Below are positions 34,243 through 46,000 of a stretch of 64,000 nt of DNA, piece by piece. Each line of letters begins with the position of its first letter. Position 1 is the stretch's first letter. This stretch comes from Ophiobolus disseminans (taxonomy: Eukaryota > Ascomycota > Dothideomycetes > Pleosporales > Phaeosphaeriaceae), in contig MU006218.1 in the NCBI GenBank assembly GCA_010093685.1, positions 1,027,766-1,091,765 of the forward strand, written 5' to 3'. The notes below the pieces were generated by a model. The model saw nothing but the letters and a program-made list of their open reading frames with translations. It ran no database searches and was not told the DNA's origin. The translations under genes and the position numbers were made by a program.

Positions 34243-36390
34243 ATGGAGCCCCCGCCGAAGCGACTGCGCATCCTCCACTCGGTCGACGTGGACGAGACGA
34301 GCCCCGAGTATATCAACGCGAAGCAGAAACAACAACAAAAGTTCAAGAGCCGACTGGAGTCCATCTTCGCCAAGTACGGGAACATGAACGAGTCGATGAG
34401 CGACGAGATCGACATGCGCACAAACACGATCGTGGTGGACCGGGGACACCTTCGGAGGCTGGTGCGACAGATCAATCGCAAAGAGACGGTACTTCTGGAC
34501 ACGCTTGGCCTGGCAGCTGCAGGGGAGCCGGATGTAGAGGTAGCGCGGGACCAAGTGGAGGAAGAGTCCGAGGACGAATTGGCACCTACACAACCGCTTT
34601 CGTCGGGCAGTGGCCGGAGGAAAGAGGAGCCGCGACAGGAAGGGAGTGCAGGACGCCAGAACGAACATTCACCATCGTCGAACAGCAGGCAGCCCGAGTC
34701 TGCGGTCAATACCGGTACACAACAAGTCCCAAACACGCCGAATCCCGCTGCAAACCTCCTCCAATACGTCCAGTTCCCGCAAACCCCCGCAGGACAACAA
34801 GCGCAAACCTCCTTCTATGCAACCCTTGCTCAGACCATAAATCAAGCTGTCCAACAAGCAGTAGCGCCCTTGTTTTCGACCCTCCTCCCTAATACGCCCA
34901 ACGCGCAGCTGCCTATTGCGAATTCATTCACACTACCCACGACACCTGTAGTAAACAGCGACAAGGTCGCACCCGCAACGGATCCCAAATGGTTCTTCCC
35001 ACCACTCCCGGCTGATAAACTCAAGATCCAAGTAGCACAGTCGAGTCCTATACCGTCGACGAAGGCGAATGACGCGTTCCAGACTCTTGGGGTAAACGGA
35101 CTCGAGGATCAAGCAAGTGGAGGCGTCGCCAAGCCAAATGACGAATTTAGCGACTCGACATTCTCTGTCACGGCCGTTTTACAATCAGAACAGACACGTC
35201 GAACGAGCCCTCGTGTTGAAATTCGACGGAAACCTGTACGTCGTGGGCTGAAGTATCCGTTCACAGAGGAGGATGATATCTACATGTCAAAGTGTAGAAT
35301 GCTCGAAAACAAGACCTGGCAGCAAATTAAGGACAGTAGGGACAAGTGGGGATCTTGGCCGCTTGCTACATTGCAACAGCGTTGGTCTCAGCGGCTCAAG
35401 GGGAAAGATCTCCATCTGAAGAATGTCCCGTCCACACAGGTGGTGCGAGGCAGCAGCCAAGTTGCTGAGGGCGAGGATGCTGACCTCCCCTCGCACCACT
35501 TACCAACTCCGAGCTCCTTGAGGCATGAGCATAGCTCCGAGTTAGTTGAAAATGCGACTCCGAAGCCCCATGACAAGATCAGGTCTTCAAGCTCCCGATT
35601 CGACAAAGATATGCTCTCTTTATCCAGTACAGACCTGGAGGAGGAGAAACCTCCAACTATGATCGAGGAACAAGACAGCTTCCTTTCGGACACAAATGAG
35701 GACATCTTGCCATCTGTCGAACAAGATTGGGTTGATGAAGACATACTACCACAAGGCCTGCCAGAGAATTCACCAATGGATGGAATCACTAGTGTAGTTG
35801 ACCAAAAGACTGTAACGGAGGCCAGAACGGAAATCGTTTTGCTTTCATCTCCCAGCAAGCGTAAACGAGAAGTCATAACTACAGTACACCAAGCAATGTT
35901 AGACTCCAATGCCGAGGGCAATGCTGATCATGTTATTTCGAGTTCGAGTCCTGCAGTGGACAGTCTTCTGGCCTGCAACATCCGTGAAGCAGCCTTCAGG
36001 AACGCGACATATCTGCAGCGACAGCAAGACAGCACGCGTTCGGCACACAACAAGCCCCGACCAAGGTCAAGTTCCCTTGACCTCGTTGGCGACGACGACG
36101 ACGACGAACTGCAGGCATCTGCAACCCCGCCTTACATCAAAAGAAAATTCAGCACACCGCCACCAACAAGCTTCCTTTTTAGTACACCAGCTGCCCGCTC
36201 AGACGTGCTTTCATCTGGCGTAAAGTCTGCATCTACACTTAATAGGAAGGCGTTTCGAAAGCAAGTGCAGCAGTCTTGGGCGAAGAGAGCGACGCCAGCG
36301 CCAAAAGCTGCATACAAAAGGCGGAGCTTGCAGACTGTGCCCAGGAAGAGAGCTTGGTCTGCCGACAGCGAAGACGAGCTAGGGATGTAA
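34243..36390 (+). CDS. SCM3: Scm3/HJURP-type CENP-A chaperone with Myb-like domain
   Basis: A single exon of 715 residues from the ATG at 34243; the frame is open further upstream only from a GTG, which is not used. Residues about 22-85 form the Scm3 domain, with FKSRLESIFAKYGNM, SDEIDMRTNTIVVDRGHLRR and LVRQI. A long, polar, mostly disordered region follows. Near residues 337-390 is a Myb/SANT-like helix set, YPFTEEDDIYMSKCRML and TWQQI, ending in QQRWSQRLKG. The C-terminus is basic. Scm3 delivers the centromeric histone H3 variant CENP-A (Cse4) to kinetochore chromatin. Pezizomycotina Scm3 proteins are known to carry accessory DNA-binding modules of several kinds, so the Myb part may target the chaperone to DNA. 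Confidence 0.88.
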   Translation: MEPPPKRLRILHSVDVDETSPEYINAKQKQQQKFKSRLESIFAKYGNMNESMSDEIDMRTNTIVVDRGHLRRLVRQINRKETVLLDTLGLAAAGEPDVEVARDQVEEESEDELAPTQPLSSGSGRRKEEPRQEGSAGRQNEHSPSSNSRQPESAVNTGTQQVPNTPNPAANLLQYVQFPQTPAGQQAQTSFYATLAQTINQAVQQAVAPLFSTLLPNTPNAQLPIANSFTLPTTPVVNSDKVAPATDPKWFFPPLPADKLKIQVAQSSPIPSTKANDAFQTLGVNGLEDQASGGVAKPNDEFSDSTFSVTAVLQSEQTRRTSPRVEIRRKPVRRGLKYPFTEEDDIYMSKCRMLENKTWQQIKDSRDKWGSWPLATLQQRWSQRLKGKDLHLKNVPSTQVVRGSSQVAEGEDADLPSHHLPTPSSLRHEHSSELVENATPKPHDKIRSSSSRFDKDMLSLSSTDLEEEKPPTMIEEQDSFLSDTNEDILPSVEQDWVDEDILPQGLPENSPMDGITSVVDQKTVTEARTEIVLLSSPSKRKREVITTVHQAMLDSNAEGNADHVISSSSPAVDSLLACNIREAAFRNATYLQRQQDSTRSAHNKPRPRSSSLDLVGDDDDDELQASATPPYIKRKFSTPPPTSFLFSTPAARSDVLSSGVKSASTLNRKAFRKQVQQSWAKRATPAPKAAYKRRSLQTVPRKRAWSADSEDELGM

Positions 36391-36633
36391 TAAGCCCTTG
36401 TCTTCATTTGCACATGATAGTTTAGCACCGTATGATTTTAACATGGCGTATATGCGCAAGCCCATCCACCAAATCGGTCCTCAGACAATCTCTGTTTTGA
36501 ATCTCAACAATAGCATTCAGGGTATCATATACACAAACCGCACTCGCACCCTTCAAGCAAACCAAATCGCTATCTAAACCAACTCCAAGCCCCAAATCAA
36601 TAACGCCGCAATACCTAGTACACCGCAAACGAG

Positions 36634-38877
36634 TCATCCATCCTTGCCTTCCTTCCCTGTGTGATTACCCACCCAACTGCTCACCCACTCCTCCACTCCT
36701 TCCGCTTTGTGCGCTAACCACTCCCACCACTTCTCATCCGCCTTGCCCGTGCCCGTCTCCTCAGGTGCACTCACACTCGTCGTGCTTGGCGGCGTCGGAC
36801 GGATGGGGACGTCGTCGTCCATATATGAAGGCGCAGTATCGTCCATTCCAGACGCGATGCTAGAGAACGAGTTTTCGAGGGACGCGGGCATCGTTGCTAG
36901 GATGGGCGTTGCGAATGGGACCGCGGACGAGGATGGAAGCGCATGCGTGGGTGGATCTGCGGGTGTTTCATCGGGCGTGGAGGAATCGTTGTGGTGGCCT
37001 GAGGGCGTGAGGGGGAGGCGCAGGGTGCCGTTATTGGGGGCGGGGGTGAGGTGGAGGGAGTCGCAGATAATGTTGTAGAGTTCGATGTTTTCTGCACAAG
37101 TAGGTTAGTAATGCTGGCAGATATTTATCATGGGTTGGGATGACTTACGGAATGGTTCCATGCGACTCCCCGGTGCGTGTGGGAATGCTGGGCCCCTGGC
37201 TACGAAGATGGCGCGCATGAGCGGGTGTTCGTGGTCGTAGCCGTGTAGGCCACGCGGGTGATATACGTCGCCCTTGTCCTTCTTGTCTTCAATGTCGAAT
37301 TCGTTCTTGTCGACGATTGCCCAGCCGGCTTTCGGAATGATCCACAGCGGCGCAATGCGCTTATTCCTGGAGAAGTGGTAGCGCTCAGGCATGTTCTCGT
37401 CGCGCAGATAGACCTCAACGTTCGGATTGTCCTTTGTGCGTTCCTTGATCTGATCGTAAAGACGATGCAAGTCAAGTGGGTTCTTGGGCCGTAAACCATA
37501 AAGAGGCCAGCCGTCGACATGGGATAATTCAGCAGGGTCCACGAGGTCTTCAAGTTGGATCAGACGGGTCACATCGGTAGTGGCCATGCCGTGGTCGGAG
37601 ACTACGACTACGTTCACGATGTTTGTAAGGTTGCGTTCGTGGAGGCCTCTCAGTAACAGTCCAAGCATAGCGTCTGCGTTAGCAATGGTTTGCTTGATCT
37701 CAGTGCTGTTGGGTCCGAATCGGTGTCCGTCACTATCGACGTTCGGGACGTAAGCTGCAATAAGTTGTGGCCGTGGTGCTGTTGCTTTTGCGCCAAAATC
37801 CTTTGGCCCGGGTACGTCCAGCAAATCCAAAATGCGTTGCGTCTTCATCGGTAAGAGTTCCGAGCCGTTGTACTTGTCCACATACGCAATTTCCTGGTCG
37901 TCGATGTGCGCCTCCGACCCTGGCCACATATGGACTGCGGTTCTGACCTTCTGCCTCTCAGCTGTCACCCATAGAGGTTCTCCACCCCACCAGAGAGGCT
38001 GCAAGCTTCGATTTGGATCTGTATAGTAAAACTCTTGCTCAAGTTTTGGGTCCCAAAATGTGTTTCCAACGACACCGTGCGCCTCTGGGTACATGCCAGT
38101 TGCCATGGTATAATGGTTCGGGAAGGTGACACTTGGGAAGCTGGGGAGCATGTACTTGGGCGAGATGCCTTCTTGTATGAACTGATTCAACGTCGGTGTG
38201 ATGTTTCGGTAGAGGAAGTCGGCGCGGAAGCCATCGAGGGATATGAGGATGGTTGTAGGAGCGAAGAGCGAGGTTCCGTTGGACATCAGGGCTGCTGCAT
38301 CTTTGATTTCTTGGGGTGTTGAGAGTTTGTATGTGGCCGCAAGCAAGATGACGAAGAGCACGACGATTGCCATGTATATGCCTACTCGACGCCATAGACG
38401 GGCCTTCCGTGTCTGTATCGGCTGTTAGCCCAGTGCCCCGTGTACTGTGTGTCTCGCGCTCCGACATGCCTTTCTTTGCGCCTTCGATACAAGCAGTCGC
38501 TGCCCGTCGCTTTCAGAGCTTCCTCTCGACCTGAGGCTGGAACTCGAGTGTCCGATTCCCTCCTCCATCTCGTACATGAGCGCGCTCGTTTCCTCGTTCT
38601 GTCCGCTCTTGCGCTCCTTCATCCCGGCCTTGCGCGACAGCTTTCCGATCTTGACACCTTTCTTCCCGAACATGCCAGTCAGGCCGTCCTTCTGCGTCAA
38701 CAGCCGGTCTCGCTCGTCCTCCGAGTCCAATATATCCTGGTCGCCTTCCAGCAGCTCTCCCGAAGGTCTGCCATCATAGTCTTCCATGTCAGACTCGGGG
38801 TCGTAAAGCGTGCGTTCGTCGGCGCTCACGTCGTCGCTCGTGGGCCTGGCAGCGTCGTCGGGCGATCGTGGAGACAT
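36634..38877 (-). CDS. Type II membrane nucleotide pyrophosphatase/phosphodiesterase
   Basis: Exons 38877-38470, 38412-37149 and 37091-36634 encode 709 residues. Exon 1 is a cytosolic acidic/Ser-rich tail; exon 2 begins with a basic stretch and a signal-anchor helix near 148-168 (MAIVVLFVILLAATYKLS). The ENPP catalytic domain follows: ISLDGFRADFLYR, FPSVTFPNHYTMATGMYPEA with the catalytic Thr near 232, YVPNVDSDGHRFGPNS, VVVSDHGMATTD and HGYDHEHPLMRAIFVARGP. The C-terminus returns as NIELYNIICDSL and ends in an acidic/Trp-containing tail. The family cleaves nucleotide diphosphate or phosphodiester bonds using two zinc ions, here probably in the vacuole lumen or outside the cell. The first intron has a GC donor (AAG/GCATGT..CAG); no GT donor restores the frame. 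Confidence 0.9.
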
Positions 38878-39219
38878 CGTGTGGTGACTGGGAGGCCTGA
38901 GATCACATTGCTAGGTCGAGAAACAATATCGCGCGTTGCGGCAGTGCTGAGGTGATACCTGTGAGTTCGGTCTTCACCGAAACGCCGCACTTGGCGCGGT
39001 CGTTTCATACTCCACGTAGCACCGCGCATCACTGCATTCCAGGAAGACGTCAAACATTGGCGCATTTTGACACGGGCGTAGACAACACATAACCGAGTGA
39101 CCGTTGATTGTACAAGCCCGTCAGACATGTTACTTTAGGGTTTAGGTATTAGATTTATGCAAATTATGATGTACCGATGGCTAACATTTCAATAGCAGAA
39201 CATTTCATTGCCAGATAAA
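38878..39219. promoter_or_regulatory. Upstream region of the phosphodiesterase gene
   Basis: 342 bp between two leftward genes. It holds the promoter and leader of the phosphodiesterase gene and the 3' end of the unknown gene to its right. No other feature seen. Confidence 0.45.
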
Positions 39220-40572
39220 TCATAGCATCTCGAAAACAGCAGCTCCCCCAGCATCGATCCACTTGGTTTTTGAACCCACTATTTGTCCCTTGCTGCATAA
39301 CCAAAGCATCAACCATATATGCTCCGCCACTTCGGCCCAAGTATACAGCCTCACCTGGCCTAATGAGTGAGTAGAGGATGCCTCTCGATGTAGCGTTGTA
39401 CCCCACCCGAGCCTCCCACTAGAGACGTGTTCGTGGAGTAAAGTCCAGAATTCATGCTGAAGACTTGCAGGCCAATCTGAACAAGAGATAGACCAGTAAC
39501 CACGTTCGTCAGCCTTCGGAGTCCGATGCTTTTTGGAATATCTGAAGCGCTTTGGGTTCTGTGCCTTGATGGCAGCCAGATGGTTGGTGATCTGGGTGGG
39601 CAATCTGCCTGGATGCTCGATAGAGACCTTAGGTGCTGGGGGGAAAGCATCAAAACAGAGTTTGCTGAAATTATGAGCATCTGAACAGTCGATGTTATTG
39701 AGAACTTTTCGCTTCTTGCGCGGCGGTTGCCGAGTAGGCTGAGATGAGTCCAAGGTTTTTTCGAGCCCAAAGACAACTTGATCGTGCACATCGACTTCGG
39801 TAGATACCACAGACAATTCCTTTTGAGCTGGTGTCTGCACTTCTATAATTTGATTGACGATGCTTCTTTGCGTGTGGAGCACGGATCGTATTTCGTGCAG
39901 CGAGGTAAGAACAATCGACGTCGCCGAGTTCACGACCTCCGATCTTATACTGCTAGTGCTATTTGAGCTATTATGAACTGATGGTCCTTCACATAGCGGC
40001 ACAATCGGCTCAACTTCGCCTTCGGAAGTATCCTCATCAGTCGTGGAGTAGCTGTCCTGCAGCTGGCTTTGTAGGGCCTGGGCTCCTAATTGGGTGTCTT
40101 CGATAAATGCAGTATCGACCTCTCGTGGTGCACGTGAATTTGACTCTGATTGGCGTTGGCCTTTGATAGAGCTTGACCCAGGATTCACCTGTCCTTTCCA
40201 ACGCATGTGAATGCGGTCAAGACGAGCGAGTCGACTGCTTGTTGGAACAGAGCCATCACCAATGGATCCAGTACCAACGTCTTCTTGACCCCCAGATGAT
40301 ATATGAGATGGAAAACTTCCATAAGATTCCTTGCTCGTGGATAATATTGATGTCTCTACAGCTGGGCGCTTATGAGGTATTTGAGCCGGCGCCAGAACGT
40401 TCGTCAGACAGGAGCTTGATGAAAGACTTCGCCCGGCGCTCCTCTGTGGCGTTTGATGGCTATACCGGGTGCGAGGTTCAAAGTTGAGATATGAGTCGGC
40501 CAGAGAACGAAACAGGTCATCGTTCTGTCTCGTAGCAGGCGTAGAGATGTGGACCAAAACTTCAGGGACCAT
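39220..40572 (-). CDS. Conserved-looking fungal protein of unknown function
   Basis: A single exon of 450 residues. I start at the ATG at 40572, giving MVPEVLVHISTPATRQNDDL; the frame is open upstream (another ATG near 40767), but that part reads as noncoding and would overlap the promoter of eIF3d. The middle is Ser/Thr-rich and disordered. A basic nuclear-localisation-like run, PPRKKRKV, lies near residue 295. The C-terminus is compact, with SCSDWPASLQHEFWTLLHEH, GRLGWGTTLHREAS and LYTWAEVAEHIWLMLWLCSK, which looks like a folded domain. The disordered-then-folded layout and the basic cluster suggest a nuclear protein; function is unknown. It is divergent from eIF3d with 254 bp between starts. 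Confidence 0.7.
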   Translation of the reverse strand: MVPEVLVHISTPATRQNDDLFRSLADSYLNFEPRTRYSHQTPQRSAGRSLSSSSCLTNVLAPAQIPHKRPAVETSILSTSKESYGSFPSHISSGGQEDVGTGSIGDGSVPTSSRLARLDRIHMRWKGQVNPGSSSIKGQRQSESNSRAPREVDTAFIEDTQLGAQALQSQLQDSYSTTDEDTSEGEVEPIVPLCEGPSVHNSSNSTSSIRSEVVNSATSIVLTSLHEIRSVLHTQRSIVNQIIEVQTPAQKELSVVSTEVDVHDQVVFGLEKTLDSSQPTRQPPRKKRKVLNNIDCSDAHNFSKLCFDAFPPAPKVSIEHPGRLPTQITNHLAAIKAQNPKRFRYSKKHRTPKADERGYWSISCSDWPASLQHEFWTLLHEHVSSGRLGWGTTLHREASSTHSLGQVRLYTWAEVAEHIWLMLWLCSKGQIVGSKTKWIDAGGAAVFEML

Positions 40573-40826
40573 GGCTAAATTCGAACGGGTGTAATCGAAG
40601 GTGTTGCACTTCCATATTGCAAGACCAGCAATCCAAAAAATGGTGTTGAGAGAGCAGTTTGCTAGATGTTGTGCAAGAAGAGAGTGAGGGAAAGCTGGTC
40701 CGCTGGGATGGCGGACGACGGTTCGGTTCTTAGCGCGGTCGATATCTTGGCATCCCACCTTCCGCATTGATTTTATTGTGCGGCGGTGGGAACGACTCAA
40801 CACCCACCCGACAACCGACAGCAATC

Positions 40827-42660
40827 ATGGCACCCGCATCTCTGCTCGACCTCGTGGCCGCCCTTCCCACTAGCGATGGCTGGGGCCCCGCCGTCTCGAG
40901 TGAGACGATGCTCGACGGCGTCCCGTTCGCGCCCTACTCCAAGGCGGACAAGCTGGGTCGCATGGCCGACTGGACCGAGGGCAAAGACCGCGAGCGGGGA
41001 GGACGCCAGCAGTACGGCAACCGCAACTACAGAGGTACATATGGCACCAAGAGAGTGTTTGCAGCATATATCTGACACAGCCCGCAGACCAGCAGGTGTA
41101 CGGCGCAAACCAGCAGACAAATCCATTCGCCATCCAGGCCGCCGAGGAGGAGGCCAGTTTCTCCGTCGTCGACAACACACGCACATCCACCCGTGGCCGG
41201 GGCTTCGGCCGGGGAGGCGGCACCGTCTTTGGACGCGGACGCGGACAGCGGGGTGGGCCAGCACAGCGCGGCGGGCGGGGCACCTTCCAGCGCGTCGGCG
41301 GCGGTGGACGCGGAGGACAGCAGTACGACAACCGCGGCGGACGTGGTGGCCGGGGCGGCCGTCGCTTCGGCTGGAGGGACGACAAGCCGCAGCGCAACCG
41401 TGATGCGTCGGTTCAGGTCAAGCCTGAGTGGACCGTCATGGAGGAGATTGACTTCTCTCGCCTGGGCAAGCTGAACCTCGACACAGGAGACGGCGAGGAC
41501 CTCGACAACTACGGCTTCCTATACTACTACGACCGCAGTTACGACAAGCAGCCCGGTGCGAAGACGTCGGAGCGAAGACTCAATGTCCTCGAGCGCGCCG
41601 CCTACAACGTCACCACCTCCAGCGACCCCATCCTACAGGAGCTGTCCGACAAGGACGAGGCCACTGTTTTCGCCACGGACAACATTCTGTCGATGCTCAT
41701 GTGCGCCACAAAGTCGGTCTACTCGTGGGACTTGGTCTTCACACGAAAGGGCAACAAGGTCTTCATCGACAAGCGCGATGGCTCCAGCCTGGACATGGTC
41801 ACTGTCAACGAGAACGCCGCCGATGCGCCCCTTGAAATCTCAGAAGGAAACAAGGACTCGATCAACAGCCCTGGCGCACTTATGCTCGAGGCCACCCACA
41901 TCAACAACGTTTTCCCTCTACAGGTCGTATCAGAATCAGATACCAGCAAGGTCAACATGCCCAACGAGCACCCCTTCTATAATGAGGAGGTTGAGAGCGA
42001 CCCTCCCGCGTCCAAGGCATACAGGTACCGCCGATTTGATCTCTCTCTGGAGAAGGACGAGGAGCCCCTGCACCTGATTGTCCGAACAGAACTCGATGCT
42101 GTTGTTAAGAACAACATCAACGGCGAGGACCAATTCCTGACCATCAAGGCCCTCAACGAGTTCGACAACAAGGCACAGGGCTCAGGTGGCGCTCTTGACT
42201 GGAGGTCCAAGCTGGCCAGCCAGAGGGGTGCCGTCTTAGCGACCGAGATGAAGAACAATTCGTGCAAGCTTGCTCGCTGGGCTGTTCAGAGTATCCTCGC
42301 CAAGGCCGACACCATGAAGCTTGGGTATGTATCCTCGATTCCAAATTACACATTCAAACCTAACACACTGATAGATTCGTCTCCCGTACCAACCCCAAGA
42401 ACAACAACGACCACGTCATTCTCGGTGTGCTTACCAACAAACCTCGCGAGTTTGCCTCGCAGATGGCGCTCAACCTCAACAACGGATGGGGTATTGTCCG
42501 CACCATTGTCGACATGGTCCTGCGAATGGACGAGGGCAAGTACGTGCTTGTCAAAGACCCCAACAAGTCGCTACTCCGGCTGTACCAGGTCCCCCTTCAC
42601 ACTTTCGAGGAGGAGGATGTTGAGGAGTTGCAGACGCAGCCTGAGGAAGAGGATGAATAG
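40827..42660 (+). CDS. Translation initiation factor eIF3 subunit D
   Basis: Exons 40827-41034, 41088-42324 and 42375-42660 give 576 residues, the usual eIF3d length. MAPASLLDLVAALPTSDGWG and FAPYSKADKLGRMADWT are the conserved N-terminus; an Arg/Gly-rich segment (about 105-180) follows, with RGFGRGGGTVFGRGRGQRGG. The core has VKPEWTVMEEIDFSRLGKLN, YYYDRSYDK, ATDNILSMLMCATKSVYSWD and, at the end, HVILGVLTNKPREFASQMAL and LLRLYQVPLHTF, with an acidic tail. eIF3d is a peripheral eIF3 subunit that binds mRNA caps in some contexts; S. pombe Moe1 is the orthologue. Confidence 0.97.
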
Positions 42661-43077
42661 AGTTCTCCTTGATCCTGCATGTGGTGCCTGTTATGATACC
42701 CAGCCGGTGACGACTTTGGCGGTTTGATGTGCGATAAACGAGCAAATGAATCAAGTATAACATCATCTTCATATTGACTCACTTTGTGAAAAATTGGGTG
42801 TGTGTGTTGCTCATGCGTATTAGAGGAAAGCATTGACTGGGACGTTTGATACCCTCGAGACTTTTTGACCTAATTCAAGCAAATCCTATCCCAAACTCCT
42901 CTGGTAAGCTATTCCAGTCAATTGTGATATGAGAGATAACCACTATACACATGAAAAAGACCTCTCTCTCACTTTCCCTAAATCTTATCATACTTCGGGC
43001 CCAGATCGGGAATATCATTCCGCGACTCTGCTCATCTCCTCGTCCTAGTGACCTGTAGGTATCTAGCACAAAGCTAT
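42661..43077. other. Convergent 3' flanks of eIF3d and the CPSase gene
   Basis: 417 bp between the stop codons of two converging genes. It is relatively AT-rich, as expected for 3' untranslated regions. No gene seen. Confidence 0.5.
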
Positions 43078-46000
43078 CTACAGTGGACGGCCACCGACGA
43101 AGTCGCTCCACGATCGGACTTCGCTTGGGATGCCCTCCTTCTTGGGCAGCTTCTCGCTCATGCACTGGGCGAAGAGGACAGCGGTCTGCACATGATTAGC
43201 ACATGTATATCACACAGTGGGAAGTGGAGGGCGTACCTTAGGCTCCATGAACAGCGGCACACCAAAGTCGACCGCATTCCTCCTCATAACATAATCCTCG
43301 TCAAGCAGGCCGTTCGCCCTGAACTTGGCAAGGTTGAAGCAACCCCGGATATCGTACTTCTCGAACACCTCACGCAACTTCCTCTTGTCTTCCTTGGGGA
43401 ACTCAATGACATCGACACTCACACCCTCCGCGCTCTTCTCGAGCAAGGCCTTGACGTCCTTGTTTGTGGCGAGAAATTTGTAGCCTAGCGGGTGGACGTA
43501 TTTGGCGATCTGGACAAGGGCATTGGCGTGTAGAGCACCGTCAGTGACATCGCCGCCGAAGAGGAGACCCTCGCCGGGCTGGGGCAGGCGGAAGTTCATC
43601 TGTGACTGGGCAGAGGCCCAATATGCCTCGACAAGGTCCTTGCCGAAGCAAGCCATTTCACCAGTGGAGGACATCTCAACGCCGAGGTAGGGGTCAGCAC
43701 CTGCTAACCTAGTCCAAGAAAATTGAGGGACCTTGGTAGCGACGTAGTTCCTCTCGACGGCCATGAGATCAGTTGGCTCAGGGACTTCGCGGCCGACAAG
43801 CGCCTTGGTGGCAACGTCAATGAAGTTGGTACCGAGGACCTTGCTGACAAAGGGGAATGAACGGGAGGCACGCAGGTTGCACTCGATCACCTTGAGGTTG
43901 GGTTCTGAGCCTTCTACGTGCTCCTTGATGATCTGCATGTTGAAAGGACCGGTGATGCTCCAGGCCTTTGCGACCTTGTCTGCAATCTCCTTGACGCGCT
44001 CCTGAATGCGCTTGTCGAGGTTGACTGGGGGAAGGACGAGCGTTGCGTCACCGGAGTGGACACCGGCGTTCTCGACGTGCTCACTGACGGCGTGTACAAG
44101 AACCTTTCCGTTTGAGGCGACAGCGTCGCAGTCAATCTCCTGGGCGCCATCGATGTACTGGGTAATGACGACTGGGTGGTCGGGCGAGACTGATGAGGCG
44201 GCGGTCAACTTCTCTTCAAGCTCGTCCTCGCTTCGGATAACAGTCATAGCAGCACCCGAGAGCACATATGATGGACGAACAAGAACAGGGTATCCGACAG
44301 AGTTGGCGAACTTCGTTGCCTCTTCGTAAGACGTGAGTTCCTTCCAGGCTGGCTGATCCACACCAATGGAGTCAAGAATCGAAGAGAATTTGTGACGGTC
44401 CTCAGCCTTGTCGATGTCTTCTGGATCAGTTCCTAGAACCTTTGCCTTGCCACTGTTTTGAAGTTTCAACGCAATGTTCTGCGGGAGCTGGCCGCCGACC
44501 GACACAACAACACCACTGGCGGTTTCCAGCTCGTAGATGTCCATGACGCGCTCGTAGCTGAGCTCCTCGAAGTAGAGCCTGTCAGCAACGTCGAAATCAG
44601 TCTAACTTATAGTCAGTGGATGTCAAAGATGTAGAAAAGGGGGGGCAAATACTGAGTAAGTCTCTGGATTGTAGTTGATCATGACGGTCTTCTTGCCGAG
44701 CTTGTTGAGAGACATGGTCGCATTGACTGCGCACCAATCGAATTCTACAGAGCTTCCAATGCGGTAGACACCACTGCCCAATACAAGCACGCCGTGGTCG
44801 TCAAAAGTAACATCGTGAGACGAGGCATTGTAGGTCGTGTACAGGTAGTTAGTGTCTGCCGGGAACCTGTTGTGTGTGAGGTTAGCCAATTTTCTCTTCT
44901 AATGATATTGTGAATACCCACTCGGCGGCTAATGTGTCTATGCGTTTTACCCATGGTCTGATGCCGAAACTCTTCCTGCGTGCTCGAACTTCATCCTCGG
45001 TGCTGTTGACGGCCTTTGCGATTTGCTTGTCGGAGAAACCTAAGAAGTGAAGTAAGTGCGTGCTCCAGAGCAACTTCATATTTGGTTCTTACCCAGCTTC
45101 TTTGCCTTGAGGATAATCTCCTTCTTCAACCCAAACAAGGAGCCGATTTCTTCGAGCTCTTTGGTGCAGTCAACGATGTTCATAAGCTTGTGAAGGAACC
45201 ATTTGTCAATCTTTGTAAGGTCGTGAATCCTGTCCACGTCGTAGCCCTCGTGGAACATGGCCTGGCCAACGGCGAGCCATCGGCGATCAGTAGGGTTCTT
45301 AAGTTCCTCATCGAGACTCTCTCCATACTTCTCGCCTTGGAAGCCAAGGAACTTGGGGTCAACCTGTCGGCAAGCCTTCTGGAACGATTCCTCGAAGATA
45401 CGGCCAATAGCCATGACTTCGCCGACCGATTTCATGGAGCTACCAATGTCGCGCTTGACGTTTTGAAACTTTGCAAGATCCCATCTGGGCATCTTTGTGA
45501 CGACGTAATCCAAACTAGGTTCGAAGTTCGCGGTGGTGGTCTTTGTGACGGCATTTGGCAACTCAGGTAGGGTGTGTCCAAGACCAATCTTTGCTGCAGT
45601 GTATGCCAACGGGTATCCGGTAGCCTTCGAGGCAAGTGCGGAAGAGCGGGATAAACGAGCATTGACTTCAATGACCCTGTAGTCGAGACCGTCTGGCTGA
45701 AGGGCGTATTGAACGTTACATTCACCCACAACGCCCAAGTGGCGCACAATCTTAATTGCAGCTGATCGAAGCATGTGGTACTCCTCGTCGCTGAACGTTT
45801 GACTGGGCGAAACGACGATGCTGTCGCCGGTATGTACGCCCAAAGGGTCGAAGTTCTCCATATTGCACACTGTGATGCAGTTGTCACTGGCATCACGCAC
45901 AACCTCATACTCTGCTTCCTTCCAGCCCTTCAGTGACTTCTCTACCAGGATCTGGGGCGACAGGGTGAGAGATTGTGCGGACAAGTTCCTGAGTTCGTCC

